DNA of 64,000 nucleotides. It comes from Pseudocitrobacter corydidari (GTDB lineage Bacteria; Pseudomonadota; Gammaproteobacteria; Enterobacterales; Enterobacteriaceae). Under the pieces are notes generated by a model. It was given only the letters and a program-made list of their open reading frames with translations, was not told the DNA's origin and ran no database searches. The stretch lies in the NCBI RefSeq assembly GCF_021172065.1, contig NZ_CP087880.1, positions 4,378,583-4,442,582 on the forward strand. Direction: 5' to 3'. Position numbers and translations under genes: made by a program. Positions 25,862-35,468 of the stretch are shown in pieces. The number at the start of each line of letters is the position of its first letter. Positions within the stretch are counted from its first letter, which is position 1.

Positions 25862-28800
25862 TTACTGCGCCTGCACGCGCAGCTCAGCTGCGCTACGACT
25901 ACGATGACCCAACAGTGCTTTGACATCGCTGGACTTCGGCTTAACCAGAGCAAATTTGGCAGAGAATGCTGGCCAGTTCGCCAGAATCTCTTCGCCGCGC
26001 TGGGAACCGGTTAACTGTACGTGCTCGGTAATCAGCCCGCGCAGGTGCTCTTCATGGATTGCCAGAGAGTCAACGTCCAGCACTTCCACCAGTTCCGGGT
26101 TGACGCGTTTACGGAAATCGCCGCTTTCATCCAGAACGTAGGCGAAGCCGCCGGTCATGCCTGCGCCGAAGTTAACGCCGGTTTTACCCAGAATACAGAC
26201 GATGCCGCCGGTCATATATTCACAACCGTTGTCGCCAATACCTTCTACCACGGTGATAGCACCGGAGTTACGCACGCCGAAACGTTCACCCGCGCGGCCT
26301 GCGGCATACAGACGACCACCGGTCGCGCCGTACAGGCAGGTGTTGCCGATAATGCTCGCTTCATGGCTGCGGAAGGCGGAACCCACCGGAGGGCGAATAG
26401 CAATCAGGCCGCCCGCCATGCCTTTACCGACGTAGTCGTTGGCATCGCCGGTCAGGTACAGCTCTACGCCACCTGCGTTCCAGACGCCGAAGCTCTGGCC
26501 TGCGGTGCCGCTGAAGTGCGCTTTAATCGGATCGGATGCCAGACCCTGGTCGCCGTGCGTTTGTGCGATATAGCCGGAGAGCGACGCGCCCACGGAGCGA
26601 TCGGTGTTGCGAATATCGAACCAGAAGGTTTTGCTCTGGCGCTCATCGACAAACGGTTTCGCCTGTTGCAGCAGCTGCGCATTCAACACGCCGTTATCGA
26701 ACGGCGGGTTGTTCTCGGTGCAGTAGAGCGCTTTACCAGGATGTGGCTCGGCGGTCTCCAGCAGGCGAGACAGTTCCAGCTTCTGCTGTTTGGCAGTGAA
26801 ACCGTCCAGCTCTTTGAGCAGGTCGGTACGGCCAATCAGATCGACCAGACGCGTCACGCCAAGCTGCGCCATCAGCTCGCGGGTTTCACGGGCGATAAAT
26901 TCAAAGTAGTTGGTCACTTTGAACGGCAGGCCGTGATAGTGGTTCTTACGCAGTTTGTCATCCTGAGTTGCCACACCCGTCGCGCAGTTGTTCAGGTGGC
27001 AAATACGCAGATATTTACAACCCAGCGCCACCATCGGGCCGGTGCCGAAGCCGAAGCTTTCCGCGCCGAGAATCGCCGCTTTGATGATATCGACGCCGGT
27101 TTTCAGGCCGCCATCGACCTGCAAACGAATTTTGTGACGCAAGCCGTTGGCCACCAGCGCCTGCTGGGTTTCCACCAGGCCGAGTTCCCACGGGCAGCCT
27201 GCGTATTTCACTGACGACAGCGGGCTTGCGCCGGTGCCGCCGTCATAACCGGCGATGGTGATTAAATCGGCGTAAGCTTTCGCCACGCCGGTGGCGATGG
27301 TACCGACGCCCGGTTCGGAAACCAGTTTCACGGAGATCATCGCTTTCGGGTTGACCTGTTTGAGGTCGAAAATCAGCTGCGCTAAATCCTCGATAGAGTA
27401 GATATCGTGGTGCGGCGGCGGGGAGATCAACGTCACGCCCGGCACGGAATAGCGCAGTTTGGCGATGTACGGGGTGACTTTATCACCCGGTAACTGACCG
27501 CCTTCGCCCGGCTTCGCGCCCTGAGCGACTTTAATCTGAATGACGTCGGCATTGACCAGGTACGCTGGCGTGACGCCGAAGCGACCGGAAGCGACTTGCT
27601 TGATGCGCGACACTTTGTTGGTGCCGTAGCGTGCCGGGTCTTCGCCGCCTTCGCCGGAGTTAGAGTTACCACCGATGCTGTTCATCGCTTCCGCCAGCGC
27701 TTCGTGTGCTTCCGGGCTCAATGCGCCGATAGACATCGCCGCGGTATCGAAGCGTTTAAACAGATCGCTTGCCGGCTCAACCTCATCAATACTGACGGCG
27801 TCGCTACCTGGCGTGATAGCCAGCAGATCGCGCAGCGTTGCCGCCGGGCGCTCGTTGACCAGCTTCGCGTATTCCTGATAGTCACTGTATTCGCCGCTTT
27901 GCACTGCCTGTTGCAGCGTGCGCACCACGTCCGGGTTATAGGCGTGATATTCACCGCCGAGTACGTACTTCAGCAGGCCGCCCTGGCTAATCGGTTTACG
28001 TGCCAGCCAGGCACGTTTCGACAGGTTCAGCAGATCCTGCTGGAAGTCGTCAAAGTTTGCGCCACCGATGCGGCTGACCACGCCCTGGAAGCACTGCTCA
28101 ACCACATCGTCATGCAGGCCGACCGCTTCAAACAGTTTGGAGCAGCGGTAAGAGGCGATGGTTGAGATGCCCATTTTGGACATGATTTTGTACAGACCTT
28201 TGTTGATGCCGTTACGGTAGTTGAGCATCACGGTGCGGTACGCTTTATCAATCGCTTTGGTATCCACCAGTTTCGCCAGCGTTTCGTAGGCGAGATACGG
28301 GTAGATTGCCGTCGCGCCAAAGCCCAGCAGCACGGCAAAGTGGTGCGGGTCGCGGGCGCTGGCGGTTTCCACGATGATGTTGGCATCGCAGCGCAGGCTC
28401 TTATCGACCAGGCGCGCCTGAATCGCGCCAACCGCCATCGGTGCCGGAACCGGCAGACGATTTTTAGCGATGTTGCGGTCAGAGAGCACCAGCAGAACGG
28501 TGCCGTTACGCACCATCTCTTCGGCTTTATCGCACAGCGCTTTTACCGTCGCTTCAAGCGAGGTTTCCGTCGCATCGTAAGTGATATCGAGGGTATCTGC
28601 GCGATAGTGCTCATCTTTAATTGTGGTGAGCTGTTTAAAATCAGAGAACAGCAGGATTGGCGATTTGAAGCTCAGGCGATGCGCCTGGCCTTCTGCTTCG
28701 CAGAAGACGTTCATTTCGCGGCCAATGCTGGTCGCCAGCGACATGACGTGCGCTTCACGCAGCGGGTCGATTGGCGGGTTCGTCACCTGCGCAAACTGCT

Positions 28801-30322
28801 GGCGGAAGTAGTCGTAAATAATGCGCGGCTGGCTGGAGAGCACGGCAAACGGGGTGTCATCGCCCATTGAGCCGACGGCTTCCTGGCCGTTTTCGCCCAG
28901 CACGCGGATAACCGAATCTAGCTCTTCCGCGCTGTAGTTAAACTGTTTCTGGTAGCTGGCGAGCGTGTCATCGTCCATCACGCGGCTACCAACCTCTTCG
29001 TCCGGCAGATCTTCAAACGGCACCAGGCGGCGGACGTTTTTCTCCATCCACTCTTTGTACGGATGACGGCTTTTCAAGTCGTTATCGGTTTCGGCAGAGT
29101 GCAGAATGCGGCCGCTGCGGGTGTCGATCACCATCAGCTCGCCCGGCCCAACGCGGCCTTTTTCCATCACTTCGTCGGGCTGATAATCCCAGATCCCAAC
29201 TTCCGATGCGCAGGTGATGAGCTTGTCTTTGGTAATGACGTAGCGCGCCGGGCGCAGGCCGTTACGGTCAAGGTTACAGGCCGCGTAGCGACCATCGGAC
29301 ATTACGATGCCCGCCGGGCCATCCCACGGCTCCATGTGCATGGAGTTAAAGTCGAAGAACGCGCGCAGCTCCGGGTCCATATCCGGGTTGTTCTGCCAGG
29401 CTGGCGGAACCAGAAGACGCATCGCACGCACGATATCCATCCCGCCTGCCAGCAGCAGTTCGAGCATGTTATCCATCGAGCTGGAGTCAGAGCCGGTTTC
29501 GTTAACAAACGGTGCGGCGTCGTGCAGGTCAGGGATCAGCGGCGTCTGGAACTTATAGGTACGCGCGCGCGCCCACTGACGGTTACCGGTGATGGTGTTG
29601 ATTTCACCGTTGTGCGCCAGGTAGCGGAACGGCTGCGCCAGCGGCCAGCGCGGCACGGTGTTGGTGGAGAAGCGCTGGTGGAACAGGCAGATGGCCGATT
29701 CCAGACGCAGGTCCGCGAGGTCCAGGTAGAAGCGCGGCAAATCCGCCGGCATACACAGACCTTTATAGATGTTCACCAGGTTCGACAGGCTACAGACGTA
29801 GAACTCTTTGTCTTCCACCAGGCGTTGTTCAATGCGGCGACGGGCGATGAACAGACGGCGTTCCATATCGCGCGGGCGCCAGCCAGCCGGGGCGTTAACA
29901 AAAATTTGCTCAATACGGGGCAGCGAGGAGAGGGCGATTTCACCGAGAACGCCTTCGTTGGTCGGCACATCACGCCAGCCAACAATAGAGAGCGTTTCAC
30001 GTTGCAGTTCTTCTTCAACGATGCGGCGCGATGCGGCGGCTTTGTCTGGATCCTGATTCAGGAACAGCATGCCGACGGCGTAGTTTTTGGCTAAACGCCA
30101 GCCGCGCTCTTCCGCCACAATGCGGAAGAAACGATCCGGTTTTTGCAGCAGCAGGCCGCAACCGTCACCGGTTTTACCATCGGCGAGGATTGCCCCACGG
30201 TGCTGCATGCGGGCCAGTGCGTGTATGGCGGTACGCACTACCTTGTGGCTAGGTTCGCCTTCTATGTGGGCGATCAGGCCGAAACCACAGTTATCCCTCT
30301 CAAGGGATTTATCGTACAACAT
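25862..30322 (-). CDS. gltB: Glutamate synthase large (alpha) subunit
   Basis: Transfers the amide nitrogen of glutamine to 2-oxoglutarate, making two glutamates. It is 1486 aa, full length. The first 11 residues (MLYDKSLERDN) are the propeptide; Cys12 in CGFGLIAHI becomes the N-terminal nucleophile of the class II glutamine amidotransferase domain (to about 430). Next come the central domain, the FMN-binding synthase domain (about 800-1190, with GEGGED and the 3Fe-4S cysteines in CHLNNCATG), and the C-terminal beta-helix domain rich in GxxGG turns. It is the first gene of the gltBD operon. Confidence 0.98.
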   Translation of the reverse strand: MLYDKSLERDNCGFGLIAHIEGEPSHKVVRTAIHALARMQHRGAILADGKTGDGCGLLLQKPDRFFRIVAEERGWRLAKNYAVGMLFLNQDPDKAAASRRIVEEELQRETLSIVGWRDVPTNEGVLGEIALSSLPRIEQIFVNAPAGWRPRDMERRLFIARRRIEQRLVEDKEFYVCSLSNLVNIYKGLCMPADLPRFYLDLADLRLESAICLFHQRFSTNTVPRWPLAQPFRYLAHNGEINTITGNRQWARARTYKFQTPLIPDLHDAAPFVNETGSDSSSMDNMLELLLAGGMDIVRAMRLLVPPAWQNNPDMDPELRAFFDFNSMHMEPWDGPAGIVMSDGRYAACNLDRNGLRPARYVITKDKLITCASEVGIWDYQPDEVMEKGRVGPGELMVIDTRSGRILHSAETDNDLKSRHPYKEWMEKNVRRLVPFEDLPDEEVGSRVMDDDTLASYQKQFNYSAEELDSVIRVLGENGQEAVGSMGDDTPFAVLSSQPRIIYDYFRQQFAQVTNPPIDPLREAHVMSLATSIGREMNVFCEAEGQAHRLSFKSPILLFSDFKQLTTIKDEHYRADTLDITYDATETSLEATVKALCDKAEEMVRNGTVLLVLSDRNIAKNRLPVPAPMAVGAIQARLVDKSLRCDANIIVETASARDPHHFAVLLGFGATAIYPYLAYETLAKLVDTKAIDKAYRTVMLNYRNGINKGLYKIMSKMGISTIASYRCSKLFEAVGLHDDVVEQCFQGVVSRIGGANFDDFQQDLLNLSKRAWLARKPISQGGLLKYVLGGEYHAYNPDVVRTLQQAVQSGEYSDYQEYAKLVNERPAATLRDLLAITPGSDAVSIDEVEPASDLFKRFDTAAMSIGALSPEAHEALAEAMNSIGGNSNSGEGGEDPARYGTNKVSRIKQVASGRFGVTPAYLVNADVIQIKVAQGAKPGEGGQLPGDKVTPYIAKLRYSVPGVTLISPPPHHDIYSIEDLAQLIFDLKQVNPKAMISVKLVSEPGVGTIATGVAKAYADLITIAGYDGGTGASPLSSVKYAGCPWELGLVETQQALVANGLRHKIRLQVDGGLKTGVDIIKAAILGAESFGFGTGPMVALGCKYLRICHLNNCATGVATQDDKLRKNHYHGLPFKVTNYFEFIARETRELMAQLGVTRLVDLIGRTDLLKELDGFTAKQQKLELSRLLETAEPHPGKALYCTENNPPFDNGVLNAQLLQQAKPFVDERQSKTFWFDIRNTDRSVGASLSGYIAQTHGDQGLASDPIKAHFSGTAGQSFGVWNAGGVELYLTGDANDYVGKGMAGGLIAIRPPVGSAFRSHEASIIGNTCLYGATGGRLYAAGRAGERFGVRNSGAITVVEGIGDNGCEYMTGGIVCILGKTGVNFGAGMTGGFAYVLDESGDFRKRVNPELVEVLDVDSLAIHEEHLRGLITEHVQLTGSQRGEEILANWPAFSAKFALVKPKSSDVKALLGHRSRSAAELRVQAQ

Positions 30323-31005
30323 ATCAGTGAACCTCCCCAGGCTCTACGTGACTCACTCCGACACCGATTGCGCACGGGCGCAGAAAGAGCATGGCGACGG
30401 GATTGGGTCGTTCAATGACCAATCTCGCATTCGCCCTCTTTTGCCTTTTCGCGCAGGTCAAACAAGTTTGAGGACTTGCTTCAGAGGGAATCTCAATTAC
30501 TGCATAAATATGATGAGCTGAGTGCTCATCCAGAAAGCTTCCAGCGGATTTCCAACTTATCGGGAATCCGTAGACAGGTCAAATGGCAAACTTATTTATC
30601 TAAAAATGTGCTATAGGAGGCTTAATTCAATGATATTTATGGTTTTTATCCATTTTTTACATTGTATTAACCACGAAACAGGTGCGGATGGAGTGTGATC
30701 TGACTCACTGTCTGGAAGCGGTGTGATAAACGGCCTGTGCTGAATTTGCCGCTTAAAGCAGCACATAACACTGGCAATGGTTGTGCGGGTATAGGATCAC
30801 TCTGTTTTTCTACGAGAGGCGGATTATTGCAAAATAAGCGGCGTATATAAGCAAAAGTAATCGGTTTGGCGATGAATGAAATTGCATTTATTTTGATTGG
30901 TTATGCAATGAGATAAAGGTCTACCGGGCGATTGATCCAGGTCATCGCCGATCGAGACTAAAAATGGCAGGCTTGGCCCCTTTCTACAGGCCGGTCTATC
31001 AGATT
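30323..31005. promoter_or_regulatory. Divergent gltB / yhcC regulatory region
   Basis: About 680 bp without a credible gene between divergent gltB and yhcC. It is AT-rich in the middle (30540-30680). In E. coli this region binds Lrp, IHF, CRP and ArgR to control gltBDF. Apart from the CRP-like site listed separately, I could not place sites with confidence. Confidence 0.6.
30694..30709. promoter_or_regulatory. CRP-like site upstream of gltB
   Basis: TGTGA-N6-TCACT matches the CRP consensus (TGTGA-N6-TCACA) at 9 of 10 conserved positions. It lies 372 bp from the gltB start and about 300 bp from yhcC. CRP control of gltBDF is known in E. coli. Confidence 0.65.
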
Positions 31006-31932
31006 ATGCAGTTACAAAAATTAGTCAATATGTTTGGTGGGGATCTTTCACGTCGCTATGGCGAAAAGGTTCATAAATTGACGCTGCATGGCGGGTTTAG
31101 CTGCCCGAATCGTGATGGCACCATTGGCCGGGGCGGCTGCACGTTTTGCAATGTCGCCTCTTTTGCCGATGAAGCGCAGCAGTACCGCTCGATTGCCGAA
31201 CAGCTTGAGCATCAGGCAAGCCTGGTGAATCGCGCCAAACGCTATCTTGCCTATTTCCAGGCTTATACCAGTACCTTTGCGGAAGTGCAGGTGCTGCGGT
31301 CTATGTATCAGCAGGCGGTCAGTCAGGCCAATATCGTGGGTCTGTGCGTGGGCACGCGCCCGGACTGCGTGCCGGAAGCGGTGCTCGATTTGCTCACTGA
31401 ATATAAAGACCAGGGTTATGAAGTGTGGCTGGAGCTGGGGCTACAAACCGCGCACGATAAAACGCTGCATCGCATCAACCGGGGGCATGATTTTGCCTGC
31501 TACCAGAACACCACTCGGCTGGCGCGCGAACGCGGGCTGAAAGTGTGCTCGCATCTGATTGTCGGCCTGCCGGGCGAAGGGAAAAGTGAATGTCTGCAAA
31601 CCCTGGAACGCGTGGTGGAGACTGGCGTGGACGGCATTAAGTTGCATCCGCTGCATATCGTGAAGGGCAGCATTATGGCGAAGGCATGGGAGGCGGGGCG
31701 CTTAAGCGGCATTGAGCTCGACGATTATACCGTGACGGCAGGTGAGATGATTCGCCACACGCCACCCGAGGTGATTTACCACCGCATTTCCGCCAGCGCG
31801 CGTCGCCCGACGCTCCTCGCGCCGCTGTGGTGTGAAAACCGCTGGACCGGGATGGTGGAGCTGGATAAGTATTTGAATGAACATGGGGTGCAGGGATCGG
31901 CGCTGGGGACTCCGTGGGAAGGGTTAAGCTAA
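31006..31932 (+). CDS. yhcC: Radical SAM protein YhcC
   Basis: Radical SAM enzyme of unknown substrate (TIGR01212 type; related to oxygen-independent coproporphyrinogen oxidase-like proteins). It is 308 aa from ATG 31006 (MQLQKLVNMFGG, as in E. coli); ATG 30964 would add 14 residues and has no better ribosome site. The cluster-binding cysteines lie in SCPNRDGTIGRGGCTFC, with wider spacing than the usual CxxxCxxC. ELGLQTAHD and HLIVGLPGE are further SAM-fold motifs. It is divergent from gltB; a tandem REP array follows. Confidence 0.93.
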   Translation: MQLQKLVNMFGGDLSRRYGEKVHKLTLHGGFSCPNRDGTIGRGGCTFCNVASFADEAQQYRSIAEQLEHQASLVNRAKRYLAYFQAYTSTFAEVQVLRSMYQQAVSQANIVGLCVGTRPDCVPEAVLDLLTEYKDQGYEVWLELGLQTAHDKTLHRINRGHDFACYQNTTRLARERGLKVCSHLIVGLPGEGKSECLQTLERVVETGVDGIKLHPLHIVKGSIMAKAWEAGRLSGIELDDYTVTAGEMIRHTPPEVIYHRISASARRPTLLAPLWCENRWTGMVELDKYLNEHGVQGSALGTPWEGLS

Positions 31933-31940
31933 TGTGCGGC

Positions 31941-32152
31941 TAAATGTCGGATGGCGGCTAGCGCCTTATCCGACCTACGGTTGCTAAATGTCGGATGGCG
32001 GCTTCGCCTTATCCGACCTACGGTTGCTAAATGTCGGATGGCGGCTTCGCCTTATCCGACCTACGGTTGCTAAATGTCGGATGGCGGCTAGCGCCTTATC
32101 CGACCTACGGGCCAACTTGTAGGCCGGATAAGGCGAAGCCGCCATCCGGCAC
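31941..32152. repeat. Tandem REP array upstream of arcB
   Basis: Four near-identical direct units starting at 31941, 31985, 32028 and 32071 (period 43-44 bp), each holding a GTCGGATGGCGGCT...ATCCGAC palindrome and a TACGGTTGCTAA spacer. An inverted REP with the other core variant follows at 32119-32152. The regular period and near identity show recent unit amplification. Confidence 0.92.
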
Positions 32153-32245
32153 AAAGACCGCTCAACTCACCATTTTTCACACAACCTTCAACGCATTGCT
32201 CAGAATTGGGTATTATTGAGCGACGATGACGTGAAGGAACCCCCT

Positions 32246-34582
32246 ATGAAGCAAATCCGTTTACTGGCGCAGTATTACGTCGACCTGATGATGAAGCTGG
32301 GTCTGGTGCGCTTTTCAATGCTATTGGCCCTTGCGCTGGTGGTACTGGCCATTGTGGTGCAGATGGCCGTAACCATGGTGCTGCACGGCCAGGTGGAAAG
32401 CATTGATGTGATCCGCTCTATCTTCTTTGGTCTGTTGATTACGCCGTGGGCGGTCTACTTTTTATCGGTGGTGGTCGAGCAACTGGAAGAATCCCGCCAG
32501 CGTTTATCGAAGCTGGTGGAGAAGCTCGAAGAGATGCGCGAGCGCGATCTCAAACTTAACGTTCAACTCAAAGACAACATCTCGCAGCTCAACCAGGAAA
32601 TCAGCGATCGTGAAAAGGCGGAAGCTGAGCGTGAAACCACGCTTGAGCAGCTGAAGGTCGAGATGAAAGAGCGTGAAGAGACGCAAATCCGCCTCGAGCA
32701 ACAATCCTCCTTCCTGCGCTCGTTCCTCGATGCCTCACCAGACCTGGTCTTCTATCGCAATGAAGATAAAGAGTTTTCCGGCTGTAACCGGGCGATGGAA
32801 CTGTTAACCGGGAAAAGCGAAAAACAACTGATCAACCTGCATCCGGAAGACGTTTATGCGCCGGAAGCGGCCGCGAAGGTGCTGGAAACTGATGAGAAAG
32901 TGTTCCGTCATAACGTCTCGCTCACCTATGAACAGTGGCTGGATTACCCGGATGGTCGCAAAGCCTGCTTTGAAATCCGTAAAGTGCCTTATTACGACCG
33001 CGTCGGTAAGCGCCACGGCCTGATGGGCTTTGGCCGTGATATTACCGAGCGTAAGCGTTATCAGGACGCTCTGGAGCGTGCCAGCCGCGATAAGACCACC
33101 TTTATCTCCACCATCAGCCACGAACTGCGTACGCCGCTCAACGGCATCGTTGGCCTGAGCCGTATTCTGCTTGATACCGACCTGACCGCCGAGCAGGAAA
33201 AATACCTGAAAACTATCCATGTTTCTGCGGTGACGTTAGGTAATATATTTAACGATATCATCGATATGGATAAAATGGAGCGGCGTAAAGTTCAGCTGGA
33301 TAACCAGACTATCGACTTTACCGGCTTCCTCTCCGATTTAGAAAACCTCTCCGGCTTGCAGGCGCAACAGAAAGGGCTGCGCTTCGTCATGGAGCCGAGC
33401 TTGCCGCTGCCGCATAAAGTGATTACCGACGGTACGCGCCTGCGTCAGATCCTGTGGAACCTCATCAGCAATGCGGTGAAATTTACCCAGCAGGGCAAGG
33501 TTGAAGTGCGTATTCGTTACGACGACGGCGATATGCTGCACTTTGAAGTGGCCGACTCCGGTATCGGTATTCCGCAGGAAGAGCAGGATAAAATCTTTGC
33601 CATGTACTACCAGGTGAAAGACAGCCAGGGCGGTAAACCAGCGACCGGCACCGGGATTGGCCTGGCCGTTTCGCGTCGTCTGGCGCGCGACATGGGCGGC
33701 GACATTGAAGTCACCAGCAACCCAGGGCAGGGCTCGACCTTTATTCTGACCGTCCACGCGCCAGCGGTTGCCGACGAAGTTGAAGATACGCTGGACGACG
33801 ACGATATGCCGCTGCCGGCGCTCAACGTGCTGCTGGTGGAAGATATCGAACTGAACGTCATTGTCGCCCGCTCGGTGCTGGAAAAACTCGGCAACAGCGT
33901 TGACGTGGCGATGACCGGGAAGGCAGCGCTGGAGATGTTTACGCCAGGCGAATACGACCTGGTACTGCTGGATATTCAACTGCCGGATATGACCGGGCTG
34001 GATATCTCTCGCGAGTTAAAACAGAAATTTGCCGCTGATGACCTGCCGCCGCTGGTGGCATTGACGGCTAACGTGCTGAAAGATAAAAAAGAGTATCTGG
34101 AAGCGGGGATGGATGATGTGCTGAGCAAGCCGTTATCAGTACCGGCCCTCACCGCGATGATCAAAAAATTCTGGGACACCGCCGACGACGAGGAGAGTAC
34201 CGCAATGCCAACTGAACAGGGTAAATCACAGCAGTTACTGGATATTCCGATGCTGGAGCAGTACATCGAACTGGTAGGGCCGAAGCTGATTACCGATGGT
34301 CTGGCCGTCTTTGAGAAGATGATGCCGGGATATCTGGCGGTGCTGGAATCGAATCTGACCGCGCGCGATCAGAAAGGCATTGTCGAGGAAGGGCACAAAA
34401 TTAAAGGTGCGGCGGGGTCCGTGGGCCTGCGTCATTTGCAACAGTTGGGGCAGCAGATCCAGTCACCTGATTTACCGGCCTGGTGGGATAACGTCGGTGA
34501 ATGGGTTGAAGAGATGAAAACCGAGTGGCAGCACGATGTCGCGGTGCTTAAATCCTGGGTGGCGAACGCTGAAAAAAAATGA
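32246..34582 (+). CDS. arcB: Aerobic respiration sensor kinase ArcB
   Basis: Tripartite hybrid histidine kinase that senses quinone redox state and phosphorylates ArcA. It is 778 aa from ATG 32246 with AAGGAA ribosome site. Two membrane helices (about 22-44, 57-77), a coiled-coil linker and a PAS domain (about 153-270) precede His292 (SHELRTPLNG), the catalytic ATPase domain (GTGIGLA), the receiver Asp576 (LLDIQLPD) and Hpt His717 (GHKIKGAAGS). The redox cysteines Cys180 and Cys241 are both kept. The ArcZ sRNA is encoded on the opposite strand at its 3' end, and ArcZ represses arcB in E. coli. Confidence 0.98.
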   Translation: MKQIRLLAQYYVDLMMKLGLVRFSMLLALALVVLAIVVQMAVTMVLHGQVESIDVIRSIFFGLLITPWAVYFLSVVVEQLEESRQRLSKLVEKLEEMRERDLKLNVQLKDNISQLNQEISDREKAEAERETTLEQLKVEMKEREETQIRLEQQSSFLRSFLDASPDLVFYRNEDKEFSGCNRAMELLTGKSEKQLINLHPEDVYAPEAAAKVLETDEKVFRHNVSLTYEQWLDYPDGRKACFEIRKVPYYDRVGKRHGLMGFGRDITERKRYQDALERASRDKTTFISTISHELRTPLNGIVGLSRILLDTDLTAEQEKYLKTIHVSAVTLGNIFNDIIDMDKMERRKVQLDNQTIDFTGFLSDLENLSGLQAQQKGLRFVMEPSLPLPHKVITDGTRLRQILWNLISNAVKFTQQGKVEVRIRYDDGDMLHFEVADSGIGIPQEEQDKIFAMYYQVKDSQGGKPATGTGIGLAVSRRLARDMGGDIEVTSNPGQGSTFILTVHAPAVADEVEDTLDDDDMPLPALNVLLVEDIELNVIVARSVLEKLGNSVDVAMTGKAALEMFTPGEYDLVLLDIQLPDMTGLDISRELKQKFAADDLPPLVALTANVLKDKKEYLEAGMDDVLSKPLSVPALTAMIKKFWDTADDEESTAMPTEQGKSQQLLDIPMLEQYIELVGPKLITDGLAVFEKMMPGYLAVLESNLTARDQKGIVEEGHKIKGAAGSVGLRHLQQLGQQIQSPDLPAWWDNVGEWVEEMKTEWQHDVAVLKSWVANAEKK

Positions 34583-34694
34583 CCCCGGCTAAACCGGGGT
34601 GCGCGAACACTGCGCCAACACCAGGGAAATCGTGGCTGCGCCATAAGATGTAATAGGAATTTAGTAAGACACAACCTGATGAATACGATTGCAC
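34574..34694 (-). ncRNA. arcZ: ArcZ small RNA (RyhA/SraH)
   Basis: Hfq-dependent sRNA that in E. coli activates rpoS and represses flhDC and arcB. Reading the minus strand, the conserved seed GATTTCCCTGGTGTTGGC and the following GCAGT are present, then the terminator stem ACCCCGG/CCGGGGT (34582-34600) and a run of eight bases complementary to A34572-34579, which lie in the last arcB codons. A -10 (TATCTT, 34702-34707) and a weak -35 (GTAACA, 34725-34730) spaced 17 bp predict a start at 34694-34695, giving about 121 nt as in E. coli. The 5' half differs strongly from E. coli, whereas the 3' half that is processed into the active form is nearly invariant. Confidence 0.92.
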
Positions 34695-34814
34695 GCAGAT
34701 TAAGATAGCAAAACTTGAAACATTTGTTACATGAATCAGCAAAATATGTGAAGCATAGCGAGTTAATCAGAAATAGTAATAATCTTCAGTCAGTTACAGC
34801 GAGGGATAAGCATC

Positions 34815-35468
34815 ATGAAAAAAATTGGCGTTATTTTGAGCGGCTGCGGTGTCTATGACGGGTCTGAAATTCACGAAGCCACCCTAACGCTGCTGGCCAT
34901 TGTCCGTAGCGGCGCGCAGGCCGTGTGCTTTGCGCCGGATAAGCGCCAGTTCGATGTTGTCGATCATCTCTCGGGAGAAGCGATGGGCGAAAGCCGCAAT
35001 GTGCTGATCGAGTCTGCGCGCATTGCGCGCGGCGATGTACGCCCGCTCGCCAGCGCCCAGGCGCAAGAGCTGGATGCGCTGATAGTGCCCGGCGGGTTTG
35101 GCGCGGCGAAAAACCTCTCTAACTTCGCCACGCAGGGCGCGGCGTGCGAGGTTGACGCAAATCTGAAAGCGCTGGCGCAGGCAATGCATCAGGCGGGCAA
35201 ACCGCTCGGCTTTATGTGTATCGCTCCGGCGATGTTGCCGAAGATTTTTGATTTCCCGCTGCGCATTACCATCGGCACGGATATCGACACCGCGGAAGTG
35301 CTGGAAGAGATGGGCGCGGAGCACGTGCCGTGTCCGGTCGATGATATCGTTGTTGATGAAGACAACAAAGTGGTCACCACCCCGGCCTACATGCTGGCGC
35401 AGAACATCGCTGAAGCTGCCGAGGGCATTGAGAAGCTGGTAGCGCGCGTGCTGGTTCTGGCTGAATGA
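34815..35468 (+). CDS. elbB: Glyoxalase-like DJ-1/PfpI protein ElbB
   Basis: DJ-1 superfamily protein; the E. coli enzyme has weak glyoxalase activity and was linked to isoprenoid synthesis. It is 217 aa with GAGGGATAAG ribosome site. The conserved nucleophile region is in GFMCIAPAM (Cys near 135), and VPGGFGAAKNLSNFA is the nearby loop. mtgA overlaps its end by 4 nt. Its upstream region (34695-34814) is shared with the divergent ArcZ promoter. Confidence 0.95.
   Translation: MKKIGVILSGCGVYDGSEIHEATLTLLAIVRSGAQAVCFAPDKRQFDVVDHLSGEAMGESRNVLIESARIARGDVRPLASAQAQELDALIVPGGFGAAKNLSNFATQGAACEVDANLKALAQAMHQAGKPLGFMCIAPAMLPKIFDFPLRITIGTDIDTAEVLEEMGAEHVPCPVDDIVVDEDNKVVTTPAYMLAQNIAEAAEGIEKLVARVLVLAE

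Noticed and set aside
25920..30520. Many long open frames antisense to gltB
   Set aside because: They are the usual high-GC shadows of a long gene: no ribosome sites, no family resemblance, composition following gltB codons.
31941..32152. CRISPR-like regular repeats
   Set aside because: The 43-44 bp units are nearly identical throughout, with no variable spacers, and each is a REP palindrome.
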